Positions 8,730 to 16,921 of a stretch of 64,000 nucleotides of DNA are shown piece after piece; within the stretch, counting starts at the first letter, position 1; every line of letters starts with the position of its first letter. The notes beneath the pieces were generated by a model. The model saw only the letters and a list, made by a program, of their open reading frames with translations. It was not told the DNA's origin and did no database searches. The position numbers and the translations under genes are program-made. Source of the DNA: Methanolobus sediminis (GTDB lineage: Archaea > Halobacteriota > Methanosarcinia > Methanosarcinales > Methanosarcinaceae); the NCBI RefSeq assembly GCF_031312595.1, contig NZ_CP133592.1, positions 2,170,001-2,234,000 of the forward strand, given 5' to 3'.

Positions 8730-9083
8730 ATGAGTACGCAAATACCCCCACAGATACAGAACCAGCTTGCACAGTTGCAGCAGGTTCAGCAGCAGGCGCA
8801 GTCCCTTGCTATGCAGAAATCCCAGATCGAGTCCATGCAGAAAGAAGCTGAAATGGCACTTGAAGAGCTGGATAAACTGCCTGAAGATGTTGTAATTTTC
8901 CGCAGTGTAGGTGAACTGCAGATCAAATCAAGCAAGGAAGAATCTGTGTCCAAACTGAATGAAAAAGTAGAAACACTTTCACTCAGGTTACAATCCATTT
9001 CCAGACAGGAAGAAAGGATATCAAAACGTTTCACACAACTTCAGGAACAGATCGAACAGTCTATGGGGAACCAGGCACAGTAA
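8730..9083 (+). CDS. pfdB: Prefoldin beta subunit
   Basis: A 117-residue beta prefoldin with two long coiled-coil helices flanking a short hairpin (residues about 10-45 and 75-112) and the conserved LPEDVVIFRSVGELQIK turn. Together with prefoldin alpha it forms a hexameric jellyfish chaperone that passes unfolded proteins to the thermosome. The ATG is preceded by a good AGGTGA. It closes the exosome superoperon. Confidence 0.95.
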   Translation: MSTQIPPQIQNQLAQLQQVQQQAQSLAMQKSQIESMQKEAEMALEELDKLPEDVVIFRSVGELQIKSSKEESVSKLNEKVETLSLRLQSISRQEERISKRFTQLQEQIEQSMGNQAQ

Positions 9084-9143
9084 GCCTGTTCTCTACTACT
9101 GATGACATGCCGGTATAAGCGCCGGCTATGTTCAGAGGTTTCC

Positions 9144-10142
9144 ATGCGAGTTGAAGAAACGGAGTTTTACAATAAGCTTCTGGATTATAATAATATCCTT
9201 TATCTTTGCCATCGGAACGCCGATCCGGACGCTGTAAGCAGTGCATTTGCGCTATCTGAAGCCATCGGAGGTACAATAGGACTTGTTGATGGATGTAACC
9301 GGGTTGCTTCTCTTCTTATTGATAAACTTGACATAGACGTGGTCGAGAAACCTGATCCGTCAGAATATGATATTACTCTTGTAGTTGACACTTCAACCAG
9401 TTCTCAGCTTAATGACATTAAACTTGGCAAATACTGTGTGATTGATCATCACGCGACAACCGCTCTTATCGAAAATGCAGAGTTCTATTTGCATCGTCAT
9501 GCAACATCCACTGCCGAGATGGTCTTTGATATTCTTGTATCAATGGGTGCACCTGTAATGCGCCGTACTGCTATGGGTCTGCTCACTGGAATAATAACCG
9601 ATACCGGCCATTTTAAGCACGCTACACAGGAAACATTCAAGACTGTTTCTGAAATAATTGCCTGTAGTGGTGTTGAATATGCAGACGTATTGGAGATGAT
9701 GGCAGCAACCCCGCAGGATATATCCATGCGTATAGCCATGTTAAAATGTGCTACCCGTGCAAACATTGAAAGGGTTGATGACTGGTTACTGGTGGATTCT
9801 CATGTGAATTCATTCGGTGGTGCAGCATCATCCATGTTCCTCAACATTGGCGCTGATGTGGCTCTTATAGGAACTTCCCGTGATGCAAATATCAGGGTCA
9901 GTGGAAGGGCTAAACGTGAAGCTGTCGCTGCAGGTGTCAATCTTGGAAAGATAATGGAAGATATTAGCCATAATTATGATGGTACCGGAGGAGGTCATGC
10001 GGGAGCTGCCGGAATTGATGTAGTTGCCGACATGGATACTATTTTAGGTGAATGCAAAGACAGGATACGTGGTATTCTCAAAGGCAAACCCAATCCTTCT
10101 ATATGTGATTCACTGAATGATGAATGTCACGAATCTGAATAA
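9144..10142 (+). CDS. DHH/DHHA1 family phosphoesterase (nuclease-like)
   Basis: A 332-residue DHH protein: HRNADPDAVSSAFAL (motif I/II), VVDTS, VIDHHATT (motif III), and the C-terminal DHHA1 motif GTGGGHAGAAG. The family includes RecJ, oligoribonucleases and pApA/c-di-AMP phosphodiesterases; archaeal members of this size are generally 3'-5' or 5'-3' single-strand nucleases, and the exact substrate cannot be read here. I take ATG 9144, which has AGAGG upstream; a start at 9102 would add 14 residues of non-conserved sequence. It follows the exosome operon by about 60 bases, so a role in RNA turnover is a reasonable guess. Confidence 0.85.
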   Translation: MRVEETEFYNKLLDYNNILYLCHRNADPDAVSSAFALSEAIGGTIGLVDGCNRVASLLIDKLDIDVVEKPDPSEYDITLVVDTSTSSQLNDIKLGKYCVIDHHATTALIENAEFYLHRHATSTAEMVFDILVSMGAPVMRRTAMGLLTGIITDTGHFKHATQETFKTVSEIIACSGVEYADVLEMMAATPQDISMRIAMLKCATRANIERVDDWLLVDSHVNSFGGAASSMFLNIGADVALIGTSRDANIRVSGRAKREAVAAGVNLGKIMEDISHNYDGTGGGHAGAAGIDVVADMDTILGECKDRIRGILKGKPNPSICDSLNDECHESE

Positions 10143-10161
10143 TCGATAAAGGGGCAATTAG

Positions 10162-11466
10162 ATGATAGAATACTGGAACCCATTGATGGAAAGGATGCCA
10201 GTTGGTGAACTGGAGAAGATGCAGGAGAATAAACTCAGAAGTCTGGTTAACTATGTCTACCAGCACTCAGATTTCTACAAAAAGAGATTTGATGAAGCAG
10301 ATGTCAAACCTGAAGACATCCAGACGCTTGCTGACCTGAAGAAATTACCTTTTACATACAAATCCGATCTAAGAGATACATATCCAACAGGAATGTTCTG
10401 TGTTCCCAACGAACAGCTCACACGTTTCCACGTGTCCTCAGGAACCACCGGGAAGCCAACTGTTGTAGGTTACACAAAGAATGATATCCATGCATGGAAT
10501 ACATCTCTTGCAAGAGCTCTAACCTCAATTGGATTGGGTCGTGGGGATATTATTCAGGTGAGTTATGGATATGGTCTTTTCACCGGTGGTCTTGGACTGC
10601 ACTATGGTGCTGAAGAAGTGGGTGCCACTGTTCTTCCTACAAGTTCAGGTAACACTGAAAAACAGCTTGATCTTATGCAGGATCTGGGCAGCACAGCAAT
10701 TGCCTGTACTCCATCTTACTTCCTCTTCATGAGCGAGGTTGCAAACCAGAACGGAATCAGCATACAGAATGACACCAGGCTTAAGGCCGGAATCTTCGGT
10801 GCAGAGCCATGGTCTGAGGAAATGAGGACAAGGATTGAGGAAGCAACAGGTATCAAAGCCTACGACATCTACGGTACTTCAGAACTCAGTGGTCCTCTGT
10901 GTACTGAATGCCAGTTCCAGGACGGTATTCATATCTGGGCTGACATGTTCCTTCTCGAAGTAATTGACCCTGCAACAGGTGAACAGCTCGGCGATGGTGA
11001 GCGTGGGGAGCTTGTAATCACAACCCTTGCAAAGGAAGCACTTCCACTTATCAGGTATCGTATTGGTGATATTACTATCATTAACAAGGAGCCATGCAAG
11101 TGTGGTCGTACACACCCACGTATCATGAGGGTACTTGGCCGTGCAGATGACATGCTTATCGTTCGTGGAATCAACGTGTTCCCTGGTCAGGTAGAGTCTG
11201 TACTGATGACCCTCCCTGAAGTTGGCGAGCATTTTATGATTATCGTAGACAGGGTGAATGAACTTGATACTATGACCATCCAGATAGAGATGACAGATGA
11301 GGCATTCAGTGACAAGGTCACTGATATCATTGGTCTTGAAAAGAAGGTTCAGGCTGCTCTTAAGAACGTGCTTAATCTGGCAGTTAAGGTCGAGCTTGTT
11401 GAGAAGGGGACCATCCCACGTTCAATGGGTAAAGCCAAGAAAGTGATAGATAACAGAAAGCTATAA
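10162..11466 (+). CDS. PaaK-like aryl/acyl-CoA ligase
   Basis: A 434-residue adenylate-forming enzyme of the phenylacetate-CoA ligase family (COG1541). It has the P-loop SSGTTGKPT at residues 92-100, YGYGLFTGGLGLHYG, YDIYGTSELSGP, and the C-terminal GRADDMLIVRGINVFP hinge. It would activate an aromatic or branched acid to its CoA thioester with ATP. In methanogens such genes sit with indolepyruvate ferredoxin oxidoreductase-type genes and probably act on aryl acids for aromatic amino acid synthesis or salvage. The next gene is an ACT protein, a pairing often seen for this family. A TPP enzyme of the IorA family lies 2 kb downstream on the opposite strand. Confidence 0.9.
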   Translation: MIEYWNPLMERMPVGELEKMQENKLRSLVNYVYQHSDFYKKRFDEADVKPEDIQTLADLKKLPFTYKSDLRDTYPTGMFCVPNEQLTRFHVSSGTTGKPTVVGYTKNDIHAWNTSLARALTSIGLGRGDIIQVSYGYGLFTGGLGLHYGAEEVGATVLPTSSGNTEKQLDLMQDLGSTAIACTPSYFLFMSEVANQNGISIQNDTRLKAGIFGAEPWSEEMRTRIEEATGIKAYDIYGTSELSGPLCTECQFQDGIHIWADMFLLEVIDPATGEQLGDGERGELVITTLAKEALPLIRYRIGDITIINKEPCKCGRTHPRIMRVLGRADDMLIVRGINVFPGQVESVLMTLPEVGEHFMIIVDRVNELDTMTIQIEMTDEAFSDKVTDIIGLEKKVQAALKNVLNLAVKVELVEKGTIPRSMGKAKKVIDNRKL

Positions 11467-11509
11467 ACGCTTATGCAACATAACTTCTAATAAAAATGCA
11501 GGTGTTAAT

Positions 11510-11947
11510 ATGGAAGAAAAGATAATCAAGCAGATATCACTTTTCGCTGAGAACAAGCCAGGCCGCCTTGCTAATATTGCAACTAATTTCCGAAAGGCAG
11601 GTATCAACATAAGGGCTTTTACGATTGCTGAGGCAGGAGATTTCGGCATCATCCGGATGGTAGTTGACAAGCCTGACCTTGCACACGAAGTCCTTCATGA
11701 TGCAGGATTCACAGTTTCCGAAACCAGTGTTCTTGGCATCGAGATGGAGGATGTACCCGGAGGTCTTGGTAAGATAGCTGATGTGCTTGGTGGGCAGAAT
11801 ATCAATATTGACTATGCCTATGCTTTTGTCACAAAGACTGAGCAGGCACTTCTTATTCTCAGGGTAAGTGACATCGAGGGGGCTATCAAGGTCCTTGACG
11901 GTGCAGGTGTAAAGCTCATCGATATGGCAGATATTCAGGAAATCTGA
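11510..11947 (+). CDS. Tandem ACT-domain protein
   Basis: A 145-residue protein of two ACT domains (about 1-70 and 71-145): QISLFAENKPGRLANIATNFRKAGINIRA and then GIEMEDVPGGLGKIADVLGGQNINIDY, each with the D/N-x-P-G-x-L signature. ACT domains bind amino acids. It follows the PaaK-like ligase by 43 bases with an AGGTG site, so it probably senses an amino acid and tunes the ligase; the ligand is unknown. It has no catalytic or DNA-binding domain. Confidence 0.88.
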   Translation: MEEKIIKQISLFAENKPGRLANIATNFRKAGINIRAFTIAEAGDFGIIRMVVDKPDLAHEVLHDAGFTVSETSVLGIEMEDVPGGLGKIADVLGGQNINIDYAYAFVTKTEQALLILRVSDIEGAIKVLDGAGVKLIDMADIQEI

Positions 11948-12100
11948 TTTTCTGAATACTACTTATTTTATTTACCTATCTTGTTTTAAAACCATCACTC
12001 TTTTTTACTACACTTTTGTTTGCTACTTATTTCATATTCATGTTCTCTTCCGGTTTTCGCAGCCGTTGCAGGATCGGATCATTAAAACGAACCACTAATA

Positions 12101-12108
12101 TTTTATAT
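12101..12108 (+). promoter_or_regulatory. TATA box giving a leaderless transcript for the DUF2103/marker 12 pair
   Basis: TTTTATAT with its centre 27 bases upstream of the ATG at 12132. Archaeal transcription starts about 25 bases after the TATA centre, so the mRNA would begin at or next to the start codon. No ribosome binding site precedes the ATG, which agrees. The stretch 11948-12100 before it is T-rich with no gene and probably holds the terminator of the ACT gene. Confidence 0.5.
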
Positions 12109-12131
12109 GACCTGTTGTCATTCCAATTGAA

Positions 12132-12479
12132 ATGACGGATACTATCAATTCAAAAGGAGTTCACAAACCGGAGTGTAAACTCGGCGGTTCGCATACTACT
12201 ATTATTGGTGGACGTGCAGGTAAAAAGATAGTGTCCATGTTGAGTCAACATCCTTCTGTCAAAAAAGTAATTCCTTCTGTAATTGCTGTAAAAGGAAAAG
12301 GTAATTCCGGCGGAAAACTTACTGCCAAAATCCAAAGACCAGATGACAGGGGAAACCTGCGACTTCTTCTTTCACATGGTACATCTTTCCAGGAACTGCG
12401 TATTGTCACGAATGTAGGCAGTTTTGAGGAAGGTGAAGACATTATGAAAGAACTTAATTCATTATTATCTGATATCTAA
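12132..12479 (+). CDS. DUF2103 family predicted metal-binding protein
   Basis: A 115-residue protein with KPECKLGGSHTTIIGGRAGKKI at its N-terminus and SVKKVIPSVIAVKGKG, which resembles the DUF2103 family, described as predicted metal-binding. The single Cys and the GGSH histidine may be ligands. The function is unknown. It appears to be translated from a leaderless message and is followed ten bases later by methanogenesis marker 12, so the two are probably co-expressed. Confidence 0.6.
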   Translation: MTDTINSKGVHKPECKLGGSHTTIIGGRAGKKIVSMLSQHPSVKKVIPSVIAVKGKGNSGGKLTAKIQRPDDRGNLRLLLSHGTSFQELRIVTNVGSFEEGEDIMKELNSLLSDI

Positions 12480-12489
12480 GGTGAAATCT

Positions 12490-13473
12490 ATGTTCATTGG
12501 AATAGATCATGGTACAACTGCAATGCGCTTTGCTGCACTCTTTCCTGACGGAAATGTGCTGAAACTTGAGATTCCAAGAACTGAAGCTGCCGGGATGACA
12601 GAGTCCCAGCTTATATCCTCAATGGAAGATGCTTTTGGGATAAATTCTTCTGACATTTCTCTTATGGCTGTGACCTATTCCATGGGTGATGGTATAAAGG
12701 ATATAGAGGACATAACCACTGTTGAGAATCGCGGTGTCAAAAGCATAGAAGGTGCAGGAAAGAAGACAGGTGGTGGCGGACTTGTTTTTGATTCTATAAG
12801 ATCATCCGGCATTCCTGCAGTTGTAATTCCCGGTATCCATGAAAACAGTGATACAGACTCTCGTCTTAATATTTTCTCACATTCCACCAGTCCTGAAAAG
12901 ATAGGAATTGCCTATCATGCATTTGCACTTGGATTCCATGATTTTGTTCTTTCTGATATTAGCTCCAACACCGTTACTGTTGCAGTTGCAAATGGAAAAC
13001 TCATTGGTGCCATAGATGCCTGTATCTTTGCTCCGGGATTGCAACACGGTCCACTGGATGTGCAGGCTCTCAGGGATGTGGATGCAGGAAAAATAAGTGC
13101 AAATGAAGCATTTGTAAATTCAGGTGTTCTTAAACACACCTCTTTCTCAGATAGACATGAACTCATTAAAGCGGCAGCAGATGGGGATTCTCAGGCTGTG
13201 CTTGCCATGGATAGTGTGGCGCTCTTTGCTGCCATGGAAATTGCAGGAATGCAGCTTCTGATGAAGGACTATGGTTCAGTTGGTGAAGTTATCATCGAAG
13301 GTTCCGTAGGTGAAGTTCCTGATGTTGTAAAGAAGATAGAAGCTCATCTTGGAGTAAAGGCTCATGTTCTTGACAGGTGGAGTGCAGCCATTGGTTGTGC
13401 TGAGATTGCAAGAGATATTAATTCAGGTTCAAGTGAGATCCTGGGTCTTAAGGTCAATTTCAAAAATAAGTGA
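12490..13473 (+). CDS. Methanogenesis marker protein 12
   Basis: A 327-residue protein starting MFIGIDHGTTAMRFA, the signature of the methanogenesis marker 12 family (TIGR03281). The FIGIDHGTT phosphate loop and later VIIEGSVGE segment indicate an ASKHA (acetate/sugar kinase, Hsp70, actin) ATPase fold. Its exact role is unknown, but the family is confined to methanogens and relatives. The ATG at 12490 is chosen since AGGTGA lies five bases ahead; a GTG at 12481 overlaps that site. It terminates before an AT-rich stretch (13474-13566) between convergent genes. Confidence 0.85.
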   Translation: MFIGIDHGTTAMRFAALFPDGNVLKLEIPRTEAAGMTESQLISSMEDAFGINSSDISLMAVTYSMGDGIKDIEDITTVENRGVKSIEGAGKKTGGGGLVFDSIRSSGIPAVVIPGIHENSDTDSRLNIFSHSTSPEKIGIAYHAFALGFHDFVLSDISSNTVTVAVANGKLIGAIDACIFAPGLQHGPLDVQALRDVDAGKISANEAFVNSGVLKHTSFSDRHELIKAAADGDSQAVLAMDSVALFAAMEIAGMQLLMKDYGSVGEVIIEGSVGEVPDVVKKIEAHLGVKAHVLDRWSAAIGCAEIARDINSGSSEILGLKVNFKNK

Positions 13474-13566
13474 TAAATAGTTTCCGTTTGAAATTTTAAA
13501 TTATAAACTTAAAACTATAAATTATAAACTATTAGTTTTAAACAACAAATTTGAAACATCAAACGA

Positions 13567-15111
13567 TCAGTGTTTTGTACACTTGCCTTCAATGTAGATT
13601 ACAGAAACTCCTTTATTATCAAGTTTCTTTTGTATCATGTCCTGGATATTCTCTGAGCAAGCTTCTTTTCCTTCTAATTTCTGCAGCTCATCGATATTGA
13701 TGCAGGTTGTATCGGGTACAAGTGCCTTTACGACTTCTTTCAGGTCCGGTGCACTCTGTCCGCCTGTCATTGCAGCAACATCATTCTGAAGTATGATTGC
13801 TAGGATATCAAAACCACTGTCTACTGCATTTATAAGTCCAATGATGCCAGAATGCGCAAGTCCGAAATCTCCGATGACTGCTATGCCCTTTCCGGGAAAT
13901 CCGCAGGCTGTAGATATCGCACCACCAAGTGCAAATCCGGTGTCAACTGCGTTTAAAGGATCAGGTGCTGTACGTATGGAGCATCCCATATCTCCTGCAA
14001 CCGGCTGAATATTGTGCAGTACATTGTAGAGTGGCATGAACGGACAATCGCTGCAAATAGGTCTTGAACCTCTATTAAGGATAGTCTGGATATCGATGTA
14101 CTTTGAGAGTTCATCGTTATCGATGTTCTCGAAGGCAAATTCAACATGTTCTTTTTCTATTATCCCAAAAGGCAGATGTCCGGTTCTTTTTCCAAGAATC
14201 TTGCTGCAACATGTATTTATGTAAGATTCAATGAAAGGCTCGCTTTCTTCCACAACAAGTATGCGTTCATGTTGTTCTATGAAACGTTTTACAAGTTTCT
14301 CCGGCAACGGAGTCACCATTCCAAGACTCAGGTGTGAATAAGAAGAATAAACTAATTGTGTGGAAAGTATCTTGTCTACAATGAATGAAGAGTAGCCGGA
14401 TGAGATTATTCCAACATTTCCTTCTTTGATCAAACAATGATTGAACCGTGAGTTTTCAGCTTCATGGATGAGGAGAGTTTCTGATTCAATATGGAAGCGC
14501 TGATGCTTTCCATGCATGGTAAGTTTCCAGATATTCCTGTCTAAAACCTTTCCTTCCTGTTTTACCTTTGAATTGATTTGTGATCGACTGACTTCCTGCT
14601 CTTCGTTCTCCAGTCGGTCAGTTATTCTCATAATTACGGGAACCTTTGTTTCCTCTGAGAGTTCAAAAGCCCGGTTAAGTGAATCGTATGCGTCCTGCGG
14701 TGTTGCAGGGTCAAAAGTGGCGGTCTCTGAAATTGCTCCGTAGAATCTGGAATCCTGCTCGTTCTGTGATGCTTTTGCTGCCGGGTCATCACCTGCAAGT
14801 ATCACAAGTCCTGAGCCGATAGTGTGCATCATTGCTGTCATGAGCGGGTCGGAAAGCACATTCATTCCAACATGTTTTACCATTACCATTGAGCGGCGTC
14901 CGGTAACTGATGCACCCAATGCTGCTTCTAAGGCAGCTTTCTCATTGGTGAACCAGTGAATATCATAATTAGTAAACTCTTTCTTCTCAAAAAAGTAGTC
15001 TGCAACTGCAGTCATGGGATATCCGGCTACAGCAGTAATGAACCTTACATTGCTGTCAAGTGCTGCAAGGTAAATTGCTTCAAGGCCGGTTGTATCCTTT
15101 GTATTAGTCAT
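13567..15111 (-). CDS. IorA-family TPP enzyme lacking the ferredoxin domain
   Basis: A 514-residue homologue of the alpha subunit of indolepyruvate:ferredoxin oxidoreductase. N-terminal pyrimidine-binding domain: AVAGYPMTAVAD, GDDPAAKASQNEQDSRFYG. C-terminal TPP-binding domain: GDMGCSIR, GDFGLAHSGIIGLINAVDSG, then NDVAAMTGGQ. True IorA proteins run to about 600 residues and end in a two-cluster ferredoxin domain; here the chain stops at KCTKH with no such domain. Cysteines ICSDCPF near residue 355 resemble those of IorA. No IorB (gamma) gene is adjacent. It follows methanogenesis marker 11 by 15 bases and is surely co-transcribed. It might be a decarboxylase or use a separate electron carrier. 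Confidence 0.82.
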   Translation of the reverse strand: MTNTKDTTGLEAIYLAALDSNVRFITAVAGYPMTAVADYFFEKKEFTNYDIHWFTNEKAALEAALGASVTGRRSMVMVKHVGMNVLSDPLMTAMMHTIGSGLVILAGDDPAAKASQNEQDSRFYGAISETATFDPATPQDAYDSLNRAFELSEETKVPVIMRITDRLENEEQEVSRSQINSKVKQEGKVLDRNIWKLTMHGKHQRFHIESETLLIHEAENSRFNHCLIKEGNVGIISSGYSSFIVDKILSTQLVYSSYSHLSLGMVTPLPEKLVKRFIEQHERILVVEESEPFIESYINTCCSKILGKRTGHLPFGIIEKEHVEFAFENIDNDELSKYIDIQTILNRGSRPICSDCPFMPLYNVLHNIQPVAGDMGCSIRTAPDPLNAVDTGFALGGAISTACGFPGKGIAVIGDFGLAHSGIIGLINAVDSGFDILAIILQNDVAAMTGGQSAPDLKEVVKALVPDTTCINIDELQKLEGKEACSENIQDMIQKKLDNKGVSVIYIEGKCTKH

Positions 15112-15126
15112 AATTTGATTACTTGT

Positions 15127-16038
15127 TTATTCGATCTGGGCTTTCAGTTTAACTGAATCATCTGGTTGTGCGAACCATGCCAGCGCTGCAAGTGCACCAA
15201 TGACTCCATTGCCATCAAGCCAGATGTCAACACCATTATCTTTTGCATACTGGAGGGCATATTCCTTTGTAAGCTCTCCACTGCGGCATTTAGTGCTGTA
15301 CTCGTTGATCTTCTTTGCATCAAAGTCTGAGAGCACTACCATTCCCGTCTCATCTGAAACACTATATTTCAGGAGAGCTGCTTTCACGCTTTCAAGGAGT
15401 TCCTGTTTTGCATTCTCATCCACGCATCCGAATTCCAGTACTGTGGAAACACAGTTCTGGGTTCTTGCGGATACCGGGAACAATTGTACGAGTGAGTGTG
15501 ATAGGTAAATAGACTCATTACAATCAAGTGCATTTGCCATATTATGAGTTAATGTCCAGGTAGCGCCTTCTTCTTTGGTGTCGGTGTCATCGATTCCAAT
15601 GAGCACTCTTTCTCTTTTAGGAACTACGATAGTGCCTTTTGCAGCACGGCCACCGCCGGATTCGGTATAATTGCAGCGAAGTACGCCTTCAGCGAATGCC
15701 CTGCATTTTGTGGCACCCACTCCTCCTCCTCCAAGTCCTGCGTATGTAATATGGACTTCATCTCCTTCCACAATAACAGACTCAATTCCTGCTGCTGCAG
15801 TGGATGGTTTCAGTTCAAGGGTTGAAGTACCTGTCTTTACTTTGTATCTGATCATGTTCCCAATGGAACGTGTGTTCAGAATAAGCGGCGAGTGAGAATA
15901 ATGGAACTTAGACCATGCAGCACCGCCATAACAGTTCGAATGCTCGATGACCTCAGCGTATTCGTTTTTACTGTCGCATATTGCGTATATGCCCCTGTAT
16001 GGAGTGATATAGGGGTCACTAAGTTCAATCTCTTTCAT
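15127..16038 (-). CDS. Methanogenesis marker protein 11 (TiaS-like)
   Basis: A 303-residue protein that I recognise as methanogenesis marker 11 (TIGR03280): DPYITPYRGIYAICDS at the start, then AGLGGGGVGATKCRA and the GIDDTDTKEEGATW motif, which is the domain found in TiaS, the agmatinyl-cytidine synthetase of tRNA-Ile2. The GIDDTD motif binds nucleotide/metal in TiaS. The substrate of the marker protein is not known. It heads the two-gene minus-strand unit with the TPP enzyme. No strong ribosome binding site is seen at ATG 16038. Confidence 0.8.
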   Translation of the reverse strand: MKEIELSDPYITPYRGIYAICDSKNEYAEVIEHSNCYGGAAWSKFHYSHSPLILNTRSIGNMIRYKVKTGTSTLELKPSTAAAGIESVIVEGDEVHITYAGLGGGGVGATKCRAFAEGVLRCNYTESGGGRAAKGTIVVPKRERVLIGIDDTDTKEEGATWTLTHNMANALDCNESIYLSHSLVQLFPVSARTQNCVSTVLEFGCVDENAKQELLESVKAALLKYSVSDETGMVVLSDFDAKKINEYSTKCRSGELTKEYALQYAKDNGVDIWLDGNGVIGALAALAWFAQPDDSVKLKAQIE

Positions 16039-16087
16039 TTGGGACTTAAATGCAAGTCAATACTTTAAATGTTTTGTTTGTCATGTG

Positions 16088-16777
16088 TTATCTTACATAT
16101 CCTTCATCTTTCAGACTAACATATCTTCCATCACCGATAACCACATGATCCAACACATCGATACCAAGGAGCTTACCGCCTTCTACAAGTTTCTCAGTAA
16201 CTGCAATATCCTCCCTGCTTGGTGTGGGATCGCCTGAAGGGTGATTGTGTGAAAGAATCACTGAAGCGCATGACTCCATAAGTGCTGCCTTGAATACTTC
16301 TCTTGGATGAACGATATTTGCATTCAGGCTGCCGATGGAAATTAGTTCCTCACGTATGACCTGATTCTTTGTATCGAGCAGAAGGGCTACAAGTCTTTCG
16401 CGCTTGTGTTCTCTCATTCCCGGATAGAGAATTGAATAAACATCGGCAGGTGATCTTATCTTTCTTTTAGGCTCATCGCTGAATCCTTCCAGCTTGCGGG
16501 CAAGTTCAAAGATGGCAGCTATCTGTGCAGCCTTTGCAGTGCCGATGCCATGAATTTTAGTGAGATTTGCGATATTTGCCTGGCTGAGCTGTTTGATATT
16601 GTATTCTGAGAAAATACGGCTGCACATGTTGATAACGTTCTCTTTCTGCGACCCTGTTCTAAGGATTATCGCCAGCAGTTCCGCATTTGAGAGTGTCTCA
16701 GGACCGTATTTCAATAGTCTTTCTCTTGGCCTTTCATCCATTGGCATGTCATGGATACTAATCTTGTAATCACTCAT
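16088..16777 (-). CDS. radC: RadC family JAB/MPN protein
   Basis: A 229-residue protein: MPMDERPRERLLKYG and the N-terminal helix-hairpin-helix (NLTKIHGIGTAKAAQI), then the JAMM metal site SHNHPSGDPTPSRED. RadC proteins carry the signature of zinc metallo-isopeptidases; a DNA-repair role was once proposed but is poorly supported. It is mainly a bacterial family, sporadic in archaea. I place the start at ATG 16777 because a TATA box lies exactly 26 bases upstream (leaderless mRNA); a TTG at 16798 would lie upstream of the expected transcription start. Confidence 0.9.
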   Translation of the reverse strand: MSDYKISIHDMPMDERPRERLLKYGPETLSNAELLAIILRTGSQKENVINMCSRIFSEYNIKQLSQANIANLTKIHGIGTAKAAQIAAIFELARKLEGFSDEPKRKIRSPADVYSILYPGMREHKRERLVALLLDTKNQVIREELISIGSLNANIVHPREVFKAALMESCASVILSHNHPSGDPTPSREDIAVTEKLVEGGKLLGIDVLDHVVIGDGRYVSLKDEGYVR

Positions 16778-16799
16778 TGAAATGGCTACAAAATTCAAG

Positions 16800-16807
16800 A
16801 ATATAAA
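16800..16807 (-). promoter_or_regulatory. TATA box of radC (leaderless)
   Basis: TTTATATT on the minus strand with its centre 26 bases from the ATG at 16777. No ribosome binding site occurs between them. This geometry decides the radC start. Confidence 0.5.
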
Positions 16808-16892
16808 TTAATCGTAATTAATCTATTATAATTTACTCTTTATCTAAAAAATAGTTGCTATGAACGTGCAGGATACTGTTTGCGCTGTGTAC

Positions 16893-16898
16893 TTATAG
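16893..16898 (+). promoter_or_regulatory. TATA-like element of the mobB-moaE gene
   Basis: TTATAG about 26 bases upstream of ATG 16922, with no ribosome binding site between, suggesting another leaderless message. The element is a weaker match than that of radC, its divergent neighbour. Confidence 0.35.
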
Positions 16899-16921
16899 AA
16901 TGACTCTCCATAATTCCCTTT

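Noticed and set aside
8549-8851. 100-codon frame between pcc1 and pfdB
   Set aside because: It overlaps both neighbours in another frame, has no ribosome binding site, and the protein is not like any known family.
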